Positions 1-5,805 are shown, counted from the stretch's first letter. The stretch: DNA of 9,501 bases from an uncultured Lachnospiraceae bacterium (GCA_947176785.1 CAMWSA010000125.1:1-9501), one strand, 5' to 3'. Program-made: numbers and translations. Notes: generated by a model from the sequence alone, not told the origin.

Positions 1-126
1 AAGACGGAATACGCCCTCCTGAGTAGTCGCGTTGGCTCGGAGATGTTTATAATAGACAGAAATTATCCAGAGATTAAAGGGCGCTCTGGCGAACCAGTAA
101 AATACTTTTCGAAAAAATATGCATAA
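1..126 (+). CDS. 3' end of an unrecognised upstream gene (partial)
   Basis: Frame 1 is open from the window edge to a TAA at 124-126, giving 41 residues that end in KYFSKKYA. The peptide is mixed hydrophilic with an acidic/basic pattern (for example FIIDRNYPEIKGR) and looks like the C-terminus of a soluble protein. An intrinsic terminator starts 13 bases after the stop, which supports a real gene end on this strand. I do not recognise the family. In Bacillus subtilis the gene before spoIIAA is dacF, and this tail gives no specific reason to call it DacF. The start lies outside the window. Confidence 0.5.
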   Translation, partial: KTEYALLSSRVGSEMFIIDRNYPEIKGRSGEPVKYFSKKYA

Positions 127-139
127 GCTACCAAGGAGG

Positions 140-172
140 AGAGGACATATCGCAAAGATATGTTCTCTTTTT
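140..172 (+). terminator. Intrinsic terminator after the upstream gene
   Basis: A 12-bp stem pairs 140-151 (AGAGGACATATC) with 157-168 (GATATGTTCTCT), with one G-T pair and a 5-base loop (GCAAA). Five T residues follow at 168-172. It separates the partial upstream gene from the spoIIA operon. Confidence 0.85.
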
Positions 173-182
173 ATGCGAGAAA

Positions 183-189
183 TGTCGAA
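183..189 (+). promoter_or_regulatory. Spo0A box upstream of spoIIAA
   Basis: TGTCGAA is an exact match to the Spo0A-binding consensus. It lies about 100 bases before the spoIIAA start and just after the upstream terminator. Phosphorylated Spo0A is known to activate the spoIIA operon in Bacillus subtilis, so the position fits. It is a 7-mer, so chance occurrence cannot be excluded; location and context raise the likelihood. Confidence 0.6.
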
Positions 190-207
190 AAATGGCGGAA
201 CTATAGT

Positions 208-261
208 CAACAATATTGGGATTGCTGCTTTCTGCTTCAAGTATAATCGCTAATATTGTTG
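208..261 (+). promoter_or_regulatory. spoIIA promoter region with 10-bp inverted repeat
   Basis: CAACAATATT (208-217) and AATATTGTTG (252-261) form a perfect 10-bp inverted repeat with a 34-base spacer. The spacer holds a TATAAT hexamer at 242-247. The best -35-like sequence, TTGGGA at 216-221, lies 20 bp from that hexamer, wider than the usual 17 bp; Spo0A-activated SigA promoters such as spoIIG also have long spacers. The operon is SigH-dependent in Bacillus, but I see no clean SigH -35/-10 pair here, so the promoter class is unresolved. The repeat could be an operator or a leader hairpin. Confidence 0.4.
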
Positions 262-286
262 CCTGTATAATAGGAGGGTGAGAGGA

Positions 287-592
287 ATGGAGGATTTTCA
301 GGTCATTGACAACTGCCTGATGGTAAAGCTGCCGGAGGAGGTGGATCACCATAAATCGTCTTATATCTGCGAGACGGCGGACAGCTACATACTGAGGGAG
401 GAAGTGGAGAACGTGGTGTTTGATTTTGAGGAGACGAGGTTCATGGATTCCTCAGGGATCGGCATTATTATGGGAAGGTACAAGAAAATCGCCTGTTTTG
501 GCGGCAAGGTGTTCGCCATTCATACAGACCCGCAGATCCGAAGGATCTTGTGCGTATCAGGGCTGAATAAGCTGATTGAGGTTATGGACTAG
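287..592 (+). CDS. spoIIAA: SpoIIAA, anti-sigma F factor antagonist
   Basis: This is a STAS-domain anti-anti-sigma factor of 101 residues. Unphosphorylated SpoIIAA binds SpoIIAB and releases SigF in the forespore; SpoIIAB inactivates it by phosphorylating a serine, and SpoIIE reverses this. The signature FMDSSGIGIIMGRYKKI is at residues 52-68, with the expected phosphoacceptor being the first serine of DSSG (S55). The N-terminal EVDHH (18-22) also matches the family. I chose ATG 287 because AGGAGG at 272-277 stands 9 bases before it; an in-frame GTG at 278 overlaps that site. It is the first gene of the spoIIA operon, 60 bases ahead of spoIIAB, and Spo0A control is likely from the box at 183. 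Length is slightly below the usual ~115. Confidence 0.95.
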   Translation: MEDFQVIDNCLMVKLPEEVDHHKSSYICETADSYILREEVENVVFDFEETRFMDSSGIGIIMGRYKKIACFGGKVFAIHTDPQIRRILCVSGLNKLIEVMD

Positions 593-652
593 GCAGCTGC
601 AGGACAGAGGAAATTTGGAGAATGGAATTTAGGAGAAAAGAGGAGTAGGTTT

Positions 653-1201
653 ATGACAGCAGAAAAACAGTTACAGCAAAATGCAGGTGTGGTCGAGAGG
701 CTGCCCTGGAAGAATGAAATGAGTATGGAATTTGATGCCGTATCTCTCAACGAGGGTTTTGCCAGGGTGTCGGTGGCCGCTTTCGTGGCTCATTTAAACC
801 CCACTCTGGATGAGGTGGCGGATATCAAAACTGCTGTGTCCGAGGCAGTAACCAACGCTATTATCCATGGCTATGACAACGTGTATGGCTACAGCAAGCA
901 CGGCAACAGCCAGCCGGCTTACCTGATCATCCACCCTGGAAAAGTGCAACTGCGCTGCTGCCTGGAGAGGGACGTGCTGCAGATCGAGGTGGAGGATCAC
1001 GGCAAGGGGATTGCGGATGTGGAACAGGCCATGGAGCCCCTGTATACCACCAAGCCGGAGTATGACCGCTCGGGCATGGGCTTTGCGTTTATGGAGGCTT
1101 TTATGGATGAACTGGAGGTACATAGCAAACCAGGGCAGGGGACGCTGGTGCGCATGGTGAAAAAGCTGGGCACATATCCCTTGATAGAGGAGGGAAGCTG
1201 A
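653..1201 (+). CDS. spoIIAB: SpoIIAB, anti-sigma F factor and serine kinase
   Basis: This is a GHKL-fold ATPase/kinase that holds SigF inactive and phosphorylates SpoIIAA. The N box DIKTAVSEAVTNAIIHGY is at residues 57-74 (catalytic-type E64, Mg-binding N68). The G1 box EDHGKGI is at 114-120, PLYTTKPEYDRSGMGF at 129-144 covers the ATP lid and G2 box. A well spaced AGGAG at 641-645 supports ATG 653. At 182 residues it is longer than the ~146 of Bacillus SpoIIAB. About 19 residues precede the usual start region (WKNEM, 19-23), and roughly 16 extra residues (about 79-96, around YSKHGNSQPAY) lie between the N and G1 boxes. All catalytic motifs remain, so function is likely kept. The next gene, sigF, starts 322 bases downstream, which is unusual for this operon. 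Confidence 0.95.
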   Translation: MTAEKQLQQNAGVVERLPWKNEMSMEFDAVSLNEGFARVSVAAFVAHLNPTLDEVADIKTAVSEAVTNAIIHGYDNVYGYSKHGNSQPAYLIIHPGKVQLRCCLERDVLQIEVEDHGKGIADVEQAMEPLYTTKPEYDRSGMGFAFMEAFMDELEVHSKPGQGTLVRMVKKLGTYPLIEEGS

Positions 1202-1206
1202 GCGCA

Positions 1207-1462
1207 GGGAACATGCGGGACTCAGATAAAAGATATTTAACAGCATGCTCCCGGAAGGCGCAGTGATCCATAGCAGGACGCCTTAAAGCGGTCTGCTATG
1301 GATCAAGGGTGGTGCGCCTTCCGGGAACATGCGGGACTTAGATAAAAGATATTTAACAGCATGCTCCCGGAAGGCGCAGTGATCCATAGCAGGACGCCTT
1401 AAAGCGGTCTGCTATGGATCAGTGGGTGGTGCGCCTTCCGGGAACATGCGGGACTTAGATAA
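1207..1462 (+). repeat. Tandem pair of a compound hairpin element between spoIIAB and sigF
   Basis: Two nearly identical units, 1207-1322 (116 bp) and 1323-1439 (117 bp), are followed by a 23-base partial third copy (1440-1462). They differ only at 1222 (C versus T) and in a short GA/GT-rich patch with one extra base, so the duplication looks recent. Each unit carries nested inverted repeats. In unit 1, GGGAACATGC (1207-1216) pairs with GCATGCTCCC (1243-1252, one mismatch). CCCGGAAGGCGCA (1250-1262) pairs perfectly with 1313-1325. Inside that, GATCCATAGCAG (1265-1276) pairs perfectly with 1293-1304. Unit 2 repeats this at 1366-1378/1430-1442 and 1381-1392/1409-1420. There is no T run, so these are not standard terminators, and no gene is evident. 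Confidence 0.9.
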
Positions 1463-1484
1463 GAAAGGGGAAATATTGATGTAG

Positions 1485-1508
1485 TGCCGCGGCAAAGCGC
1501 CTGCGGCA
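1485..1508 (+). other. Small GC-rich hairpin before the sigF ribosome binding site
   Basis: TGCCGC (1485-1490) and GCGGCA (1503-1508) form a 6-bp stem, with GGC/GCC pairing possible inside. It ends four bases before the GGGAAGGA ribosome binding site (1512-1519) of sigF, so it could affect initiation. This is structural inference only. Confidence 0.4.
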
Positions 1509-1523
1509 TGCGGGAAGGAATCT

Positions 1524-2279
1524 ATGGAAGATGTGTCAGTGCTGATTGCGAGATCACAGGCAGGTGATAAAGCGGCGAGAGAGGTACTGATAGAGAAAAA
1601 CCTGGGGCTGGTACGCACCATTGTACGGCGTTTCCTGGGAAGAGGAGTGGAGCCGGAGGACCTGTTCCAGATCGGCACCATCGGCCTTATGAAGGCGGTG
1701 GACAAGTTTGATTTGTCCTATGACGTAAAATTTTCAACCTATGCGGTGCCCATGATCACCGGGGAGATCAAGCGCTTTCTGCGGGACGACGGGCCGGTGA
1801 AGGTGTCAAGGACGCTGAAAGAGCGCTCCATGAAGGTCAAGGTAGCCAGGGCCAAATTGCAGGGAGAACTGGGCAGGGAGCCTGGGCTCAGTGAGCTTGC
1901 CCGGGAGACAGGAATCGAACCGGAGGACATTATCATGGCAATGGAGTCGGAGACCAGGGTGGAGTCCATCTATGCATCGGTATATCAGGATGACGGCAGT
2001 GAAATTTATCTGGTGGATAAGGTGGCGGCAGGGCCCGGCGGCTGCGGCAGCGTCAGCAATGGCAGCCAGGACCCGGAAAAGGAGAGCCTGATCAACCATC
2101 TGCTGCTCCAGCAGCTTTTGTCCACTCTGAAAGAGCAGGAGAGACAGCTGATCGTGCTGCGCTACTACCGCAACCACACCCAGACGGAGGTGGCGTCCAT
2201 CCTGGGCATCAGCCAGGTGCAGGTGAGCCGTCTGGAAAAGAAGATTTTGCTGCATATGCGGCAGTTGGCGGTGGAGTGA
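1524..2279 (+). CDS. sigF: RNA polymerase sporulation sigma factor SigF
   Basis: This is the first compartment-specific sigma factor of the forespore. Region 2 spans about residues 25-93, with PEDLFQIGTIGLMKAVDKFD (44-63) for core binding and STYAVPMITGEIKRFLRDDG (71-90) for -10 recognition. Region 3 follows at about 92-137. A Gly/Ser-rich spacer (169-181) leads to region 4 at about 190-248, with the helix-turn-helix QTEVASILGISQVQVSRLEK (220-239). At 251 residues it is full length. ATG 1524 has GGGAAGGA four bases upstream. In relatives sigF closely follows spoIIAB; here 322 bases of hairpin repeats intervene, so translational coupling is unlikely and the SigF to SpoIIAB ratio may be altered. 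It is held inactive by the SpoIIAB encoded just upstream. Confidence 0.96.
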   Translation: MEDVSVLIARSQAGDKAAREVLIEKNLGLVRTIVRRFLGRGVEPEDLFQIGTIGLMKAVDKFDLSYDVKFSTYAVPMITGEIKRFLRDDGPVKVSRTLKERSMKVKVARAKLQGELGREPGLSELARETGIEPEDIIMAMESETRVESIYASVYQDDGSEIYLVDKVAAGPGGCGSVSNGSQDPEKESLINHLLLQQLLSTLKEQERQLIVLRYYRNHTQTEVASILGISQVQVSRLEKKILLHMRQLAVE

Positions 2280-2317
2280 TTGATCCTTAAAAAAACATAA
2301 ATTTTATGTATTCTCTC

Positions 2318-2346
2318 TTCCCAATCCACATAAATTCGATTATAGT
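2318..2346 (+). promoter_or_regulatory. Possible SigA-type promoter for the GH25 gene
   Basis: TTCCCA (2318-2323) and TATAGT (2341-2346) are 17 bp apart, with 4/6 and 5/6 matches to the consensus. Transcription would start near 2353, giving a leader of about 35 bases to ATG 2388. A 7-bp palindrome, ACATAAA/TTTATGT (2295-2309), lies just upstream. No convincing terminator separates this from sigF, so read-through is also possible. Confidence 0.35.
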
Positions 2347-2387
2347 AGAGATGTAGGATGGATTGCACAGAAAGATGGGAGTACAAG

Positions 2388-3572
2388 ATGAGTGAAGAGA
2401 ACAAGACAGATAAGCGGGAAGGCAAAACATTGAGTTCCTATGACGAGGAGAACAGGCAGCGCAGGAAGCGTCTGAGGAGAAAGGCTACCCTCTCCTATGT
2501 GGTGGGAATTGCAATGGCGTTTGGCGGGTTATTTCTGGTTACTTTGTTAGCCATTGTGGTATATTCCTGGATTGACTCAAAGACGGGGGAGACGGACCGG
2601 CTGCTGCAGGAGGCCATAGGCAATGCCCAGATGGCCCAGGGGAATATTTATACACAGGAGGAGTTGGATCAAAGGGTGGCGGAGGCCGTGGCCCAGGCCC
2701 AGGCGGAAAACGAGCAGACATTGGAGACCGCACTTCACAACCAGCAGGAGGAGATCCTGGGGGAAATCAGGGTGCAGCTGGCGGACGGGCAGTCTGCGCT
2801 GGAGACCCTGCGCCCCCTGTATCCTGACGATGTGGTACTGGTCAGCGGCGGCAGGTATCATTTTGTGCCTATTCAAAGGGAACTGGCACAGCATGGATAT
2901 GTGCAGGAGAATTTACAGGTGCTGGAAAACGGCCGTTTTCAATATCTGGAGAACGGGCAGGTGGTGTCCCACATGGGAATTGATGTATCCAAGTATCAGG
3001 GGAACATAGATTGGGAAAAAGTGGCGGCAGACGGTGTGGAATTTGTCTTTTTACGGCTGGGCCTGCGGGGGTATGAGAGCGGCAAGCTGGTGGAGGATGA
3101 GACTTTCCAGACCAATATCCAGGGTGCGCTGGCCCATGGCATCAAGGTGGGCGTCTATTTCTTCACCCAGGCCATCACGGTGGAGGAGGCAGTGGAGGAG
3201 GCCAATTTTGTGTTGGAGCGGATCGCCCCTTACCAGATCGACTGCCCTGTGGTGTTTGACGTGGAGAAGGTGGGCAGCAGTACGGCGCGGATGAACCAGC
3301 TGACGCCCCAGGAGCGCACCGATGTGACCATTGCGTTCCTGGATACCATCGAGGCGGCGGGATATAAGGCCATGTTTTACCACAATATGGAGACGGCTCT
3401 GCTCTTGCTGGAGTTGGAGCGGCTTGAGAACTATGACAAGTGGTTTGCCTACTATGGGGAGGAGCTTTACTACCCCTATGCCTACGGTGTGTGGCAGTAT
3501 TCAGAAAAAGGGAGCATCAACGGGATCAGCGGGGAAGTGGATATGAACATCGCGTTTAAGCTGTGGGACTGA
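2388..3572 (+). CDS. Membrane-anchored GH25 muramidase-like protein
   Basis: This 394-residue protein is predicted to be a type II membrane protein with an extracytoplasmic glycoside hydrolase family 25 domain, a family that cleaves peptidoglycan glycan strands. A basic cytoplasmic tail (1-33) leads to a transmembrane helix (about 34-60), then a Gln/Glu/Ala-rich probable coiled coil (about 68-130). The GH25 domain runs from about 196 to the end: GIDVSKYQGNIDW (197-209), FDVEKV with the D291/E293 catalytic-type pair, WQY (369-371) and VDMN (384-387). ATG 2388 is preferred because GATGGGAG (2373-2380) is spaced correctly; an ATG at 2358 would add ten residues with a poor ribosome site. The gene sits between sigF and the spoVA genes, so a role in spore wall or engulfment remodelling is possible but unproven. 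Confidence 0.85.
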   Translation: MSEENKTDKREGKTLSSYDEENRQRRKRLRRKATLSYVVGIAMAFGGLFLVTLLAIVVYSWIDSKTGETDRLLQEAIGNAQMAQGNIYTQEELDQRVAEAVAQAQAENEQTLETALHNQQEEILGEIRVQLADGQSALETLRPLYPDDVVLVSGGRYHFVPIQRELAQHGYVQENLQVLENGRFQYLENGQVVSHMGIDVSKYQGNIDWEKVAADGVEFVFLRLGLRGYESGKLVEDETFQTNIQGALAHGIKVGVYFFTQAITVEEAVEEANFVLERIAPYQIDCPVVFDVEKVGSSTARMNQLTPQERTDVTIAFLDTIEAAGYKAMFYHNMETALLLLELERLENYDKWFAYYGEELYYPYAYGVWQYSEKGSINGISGEVDMNIAFKLWD

Positions 3573-3596
3573 TGGGAGAGACCACAGAGGTACTGT

Positions 3597-3701
3597 ATGA
3601 CGAAGAAACGGGTAGTCTGCATCATCATAACGGCATTGCTGTTTACTGTAGCATGCGGCAAAAAAAAACGAACCATTGGGAAATATATACAGAACGATTG
3701 A
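3597..3701 (+). CDS. Small putative lipoprotein (34 residues)
   Basis: The ORF has a complete lipoprotein-type signal: MTKKR, a hydrophobic stretch (residues 6-18), then FTVAC with the lipid-accepting cysteine at C20. A short basic tail (GKKKRTIGKYIQND) follows. AGAGG at 3585-3589 is well spaced for ATG 3597, 24 bases after the GH25 stop, so the two are probably cotranscribed. A strong terminator follows the stop by 13 bases. The threonine at -3 of the cysteine is less usual than leucine. A run of nine A residues (3660-3668) encodes the lysines; a one-base slip there would open another frame to a TAA near 3797, so it may be a shortened version of a longer lipoprotein. No function is recognised. 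Confidence 0.6.
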   Translation: MTKKRVVCIIITALLFTVACGKKKRTIGKYIQND

Positions 3702-3714
3702 GAGATCGGGACAG

Positions 3715-3747
3715 TCGGAGGAGCTTGCGGGCTTCTCCGATTTTTTT
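3715..3747 (+). terminator. Strong intrinsic terminator
   Basis: TCGGAGGAGC (3715-3724) pairs with GCTTCTCCGA (3731-3740), with one G-T pair and a 6-base loop. Seven T residues follow (3741-3747). It ends the GH25/lipoprotein transcript and isolates it from spoVAA. Confidence 0.9.
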
Positions 3748-3751
3748 ACAG

Positions 3752-3784
3752 CAATAGAATCCCCTCGGAGCGTGGATTCTATTG
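3752..3784. repeat. Perfect 11-bp inverted repeat upstream of spoVAA
   Basis: CAATAGAATCC (3752-3762) and GGATTCTATTG (3774-3784) flank an 11-base loop. No T run follows on either strand. It sits just before the candidate forespore promoter of spoVAA, so an operator is as plausible as a second transcript-end hairpin. Confidence 0.6.
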
Positions 3785-3792
3785 TCGTGTTT

Positions 3793-3822
3793 GCATAACT
3801 TTAAGGCAGTTTGGAAATGAAT
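3793..3822 (+). promoter_or_regulatory. Candidate forespore (SigF/SigG-type) promoter for spoVAA
   Basis: GCATA (3793-3797) fits the -35 of SigF/SigG promoters. GGAAATGAAT (3813-3822), 15 bases further on, matches only part of the SigF -10 (the GG and following A). The spoVA operon is SigG-dependent in Bacillus subtilis, so a forespore promoter is expected here, just after a terminator. The match is imperfect. Confidence 0.35.
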
Positions 3823-3876
3823 AATCAAAATCAATTACAGTGCCGTTATCGGAAGTGCCGGAAAGGAAGACAAATC

Positions 3877-4563
3877 ATGGCAAATGTAACCGTATATCTG
3901 AAGTGTGACCGCAATGCGGAATGCCGGAGTGAGGATGTTTTTTTGAGGGACATTGCCACTCTGCAATGTACGGATCAACAGGTACTGGCCAAGTGTAAGG
4001 CCATCAAGGTGTATCATTTCACGGAGAGCGACCAGGCCCAGGGCGGGAAGAGTGCCGGCAGCGGTAAGAAGCCATGGACAGGCGGGGCGCACCAGCAGCG
4101 CACGGTAATCAGCGTACTGAAAGTCATTTCCCTTATGGAGGAGGCTTGTCCGGGAATCACCGTCCAGTCCGTGGGCGAGACGGACGTGGTGCTGGAGCGG
4201 GTCCGGGTGCCTAAGTACAAGGGAGCGAAGCTGTGGTGCAAGGTGGCGCTTGTATGTCTGGTCAGCTTTTTTGGAACCGGTTTTACCATCATGGCTTTTC
4301 ACAACGACGTGGGGATCAATGATGTATTTTCGGAGATCTATAAGATTGCCATGGGCAGGGAGCCGGGGGGGCTGAATGTGCTGGAGGTGGCTTACAGCCT
4401 GGGGCTGGCGCTGGGCATTATTGTCTTTTTTAACCATATCGGCGGCAGGCGCATCACCAAGGACCCCACCCCCATTGAAGTGTCCATGCGCAACTATGAG
4501 GAGGATGTGAACAAGGCGCTGGTGGACACCGCGGGCCGGGAAGGTAAGGAGGTGGATGCCTGA
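3877..4563 (+). CDS. spoVAA: Stage V sporulation protein AA
   Basis: SpoVAA is an inner-membrane component encoded with the machinery that moves Ca-dipicolinic acid into the forespore and out at germination. The 228 residues show a soluble N-terminal part (MANVTVYLKC, then FLRDIATLQC), followed by two membrane helices at about 119-141 and 169-187. Between and after them are conserved stretches: FHNDVGINDVFSEIY (141-155), FFNHIGGRR (184-192) and DPTPIEVSMRNYEEDVN (196-212), close to Bacillus SpoVAA. ATG 3877 is preceded by AAGGA (3863-3867). A Gly/Ser/Lys-rich loop (about 55-72) is an insertion relative to Bacillus. Its stop overlaps the spoVAB start (TGATG), so translation is coupled. Confidence 0.92.
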   Translation: MANVTVYLKCDRNAECRSEDVFLRDIATLQCTDQQVLAKCKAIKVYHFTESDQAQGGKSAGSGKKPWTGGAHQQRTVISVLKVISLMEEACPGITVQSVGETDVVLERVRVPKYKGAKLWCKVALVCLVSFFGTGFTIMAFHNDVGINDVFSEIYKIAMGREPGGLNVLEVAYSLGLALGIIVFFNHIGGRRITKDPTPIEVSMRNYEEDVNKALVDTAGREGKEVDA

Positions 4564-5054
4564 TGCAGGTAATCATGTGGTGCCTGCTGGCCCTGGCGGG
4601 CTTTAGCTTTGGCCTGCTGGCAGCGGCGGGAGTGTTCACGGTACTCAGTGCGGTGGGGCTGGTTCCCCGCTTTGCGGGGAAAACCCATTCCGCCAGGGAA
4701 ATCTGGCTCTATGAGGATATGGTGATGGTGGGGACTATCGTGGGCTGCATATTCAGTATTTTTAACCGCTATCTCCAGATCGGGACATGGCTGGAGAGTC
4801 GTCAGCCGGGCCTCGACTGGCTCTGGAAGGCGCTGGGGCAGGGATTTTTAGGTATATCCGGACTGTTTTACGGCATGTTTGTGGGATGCCTGGCCCTGGC
4901 TATTGCGGAGATGCTGGACAGCATTCCCATATTTACCAGAAGGATTTCTTTCCGCCATGGGCTGGGCTGCGCCGTTCTGGCTATGGCAGTGGGCAAAATC
5001 TGCGGCTCCCTGTTCTATTTCTGGCAGGAGCTGCACAGGGTGGTGGGCGGCTGA
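4563..5054 (+). CDS. spoVAB: Stage V sporulation protein AB
   Basis: This small polytopic membrane protein of 163 residues has about four hydrophobic segments (roughly 3-35, 50-70, 90-118, 130-155). Motifs match the SpoVAB family: AAGVFTVLSAVGLVPRFAGK (21-40), YGMFVGCLALAIAEMLDSIP (103-122), FTRRI and GKICGSLFYFW near the C-terminus. The ATG at 4563-4565 shares a base with the TGA of spoVAA, and gene order and length agree with the Bacillus operon. After its stop the operon is interrupted by 120 bases holding a palindromic repeat before spoVAC. SpoVAB is thought to act with the other SpoVA proteins in dipicolinic acid movement; its separate biochemical role is not known. Confidence 0.92.
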   Translation: MQVIMWCLLALAGFSFGLLAAAGVFTVLSAVGLVPRFAGKTHSAREIWLYEDMVMVGTIVGCIFSIFNRYLQIGTWLESRQPGLDWLWKALGQGFLGISGLFYGMFVGCLALAIAEMLDSIPIFTRRISFRHGLGCAVLAMAVGKICGSLFYFWQELHRVVGG

Positions 5055-5065
5055 CCGGCGGACGG

Positions 5066-5155
5066 CATACGCTTGGGACGCCAACAATTCCTGAACATCG
5101 CATAATCGGGCAACATGTGCCGTGCAGGAAGGAAAATCTAACCGTCGTGAGTATA
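5066..5155 (-). repeat. Palindromic repeat copy A, inside the spoVA operon
   Basis: On the minus strand this copy aligns with copies B-D: TATACTCACGA, GGTTAGATTTTCCTTCCTGC, GGCACATGTTGCCCGATTA and then the second arm. The first arm (right end on the plus strand) and the loop are well kept. The second arm is eroded and about ten bases shorter, so the palindrome is damaged. It fills most of the spoVAB-spoVAC gap and ends 19 bases before the spoVAC ATG, just ahead of that gene's ribosome binding site. Its plus-strand end contains TATAAT (5152-5157), with no matching -35. Confidence 0.85.
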
Positions 5156-5174
5156 ATTCAGAAAGGAAAAAGGC

Positions 5175-5630
5175 ATGAATGAGAAGCAAAAACAGGACTA
5201 TGAAAAGTATGTGAAGCAGGTGACGCCCACCCACAATCTGGGGCTGCAAATGCTCAAGGCATTTATTGTAGGCGGCATCATCTGCTGCATCGGGCAATTT
5301 ATCCTGAACTACTGTGAGAAGCTGGGCCTGGACAAGCAGAGCGCAGGCAGCTGGTGTTCCCTGATTCTGGTGTTATGTTCCGTGGTGTTGACGGGGTTTA
5401 ACCTTTACCCCAAGATTGTGAAATGGGGCGGAGCCGGGGCGCTGGTGCCTATCACAGGCTTTGCCAACTCCGTGGCGGCCCCCGCCATCGAGTACAAGAA
5501 GGAGGGCCAGGTCTTCGGCGTGGGCTGCAAAATTTTCACCATCGCCGGGCCGGTGATCCTCTACGGCATTTTCACCAGTTGGGTGCTGGGACTGGGGTAT
5601 TGGGTCGGGAAGTGCTTTGGAGTGTGGTGA
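5175..5630 (+). CDS. spoVAC: Stage V sporulation protein AC
   Basis: SpoVAC is a conserved core subunit of the SpoVA channel; in Bacillus it behaves as a mechanosensitive channel that releases dipicolinic acid. The 151 residues match the usual length. A hydrophilic N-terminus (MNEKQKQDYEKYVKQVTPTH, 1-20) is typical of the family, followed by membrane segments at about 25-46, 59-78 and 118-146. The signature GGAGALVPITGFANSVAAPA lies at 85-104, followed by IEYKKEGQVFG. ATG 5175 has AAGGA (5163-5167) upstream. SpoVAD and SpoVAE normally follow, but no such reading frame occurs in the rest of the window. The stop is followed by a noncoding gap and a GH5 gene. Confidence 0.95.
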   Translation: MNEKQKQDYEKYVKQVTPTHNLGLQMLKAFIVGGIICCIGQFILNYCEKLGLDKQSAGSWCSLILVLCSVVLTGFNLYPKIVKWGGAGALVPITGFANSVAAPAIEYKKEGQVFGVGCKIFTIAGPVILYGIFTSWVLGLGYWVGKCFGVW

Positions 5631-5683
5631 GAATTTCGCAGGGGATTTTGCCGGAAGTGATTTGTCAGGCGATTGCGAAGTTC
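5631..5683. other. Spacer after spoVAC with a long-range inverted repeat
   Basis: The 226 bases between spoVAC and the GH5 gene hold no supported gene and no spoVAD-like sequence. GAATTTCGCA (5631-5640) can pair with TGCGAAGTTC (5674-5683), including one G-T pair, across a 33-base loop, right after the spoVAC stop. There is no T run, so terminator function is doubtful. Confidence 0.3.
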
Positions 5684-5776
5684 CCTTTCAGGATACAGGG
5701 ATTGGGCAATATAGGCAAGATAAGGACGACTTAAGAATGCTGTACAAGATTTTTCCTGTTATAGCTGCTAAATGGG

Positions 5777-5805
5777 TTGCCAGGTTGCTTCTTTTGTGAT
5801 AGCAT
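5777..5805 (+). promoter_or_regulatory. Probable SigA promoter of the GH5 gene
   Basis: TTGCCA (5777-5782, 5/6) and TAGCAT (5800-5805, 4/6) are 17 bp apart, with a TG one base before the -10 (extended -10). The expected leader of about 45 bases contains a small CCCG/CGGG hairpin (5831-5844) just ahead of the AAAGGAG ribosome site. This suggests the GH5 gene is transcribed independently of spoVA. Confidence 0.5.

Noticed and set aside
278..286. GTG start for spoIIAA at 278
   Set aside because: The GTG overlaps the AGGAGG ribosome site, while ATG 287 is correctly spaced from it.
1250..1442. Transcription terminators between spoIIAB and sigF
   Set aside because: The stems are strong, but no T run follows either unit on the plus strand.
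1207..1462. Possible CRISPR array or tRNA-like structures in the spoIIAB-sigF gap
   Set aside because: There are only two tandem units with no unique spacers, and the arms do not form a tRNA cloverleaf with conserved bases.
2358..2387. Earlier ATG start for the GH25 gene at 2358
   Set aside because: It lacks a good ribosome site and would sit only a few bases after the likely transcript start; ATG 2388 has GATGGGAG at the right distance.
3811..3876. TTG start for spoVAA at 3811
   Set aside because: The added 22 residues do not match SpoVAA and overlap the candidate promoter; ATG 3877 aligns with the family N-terminus and has AAGGA upstream.
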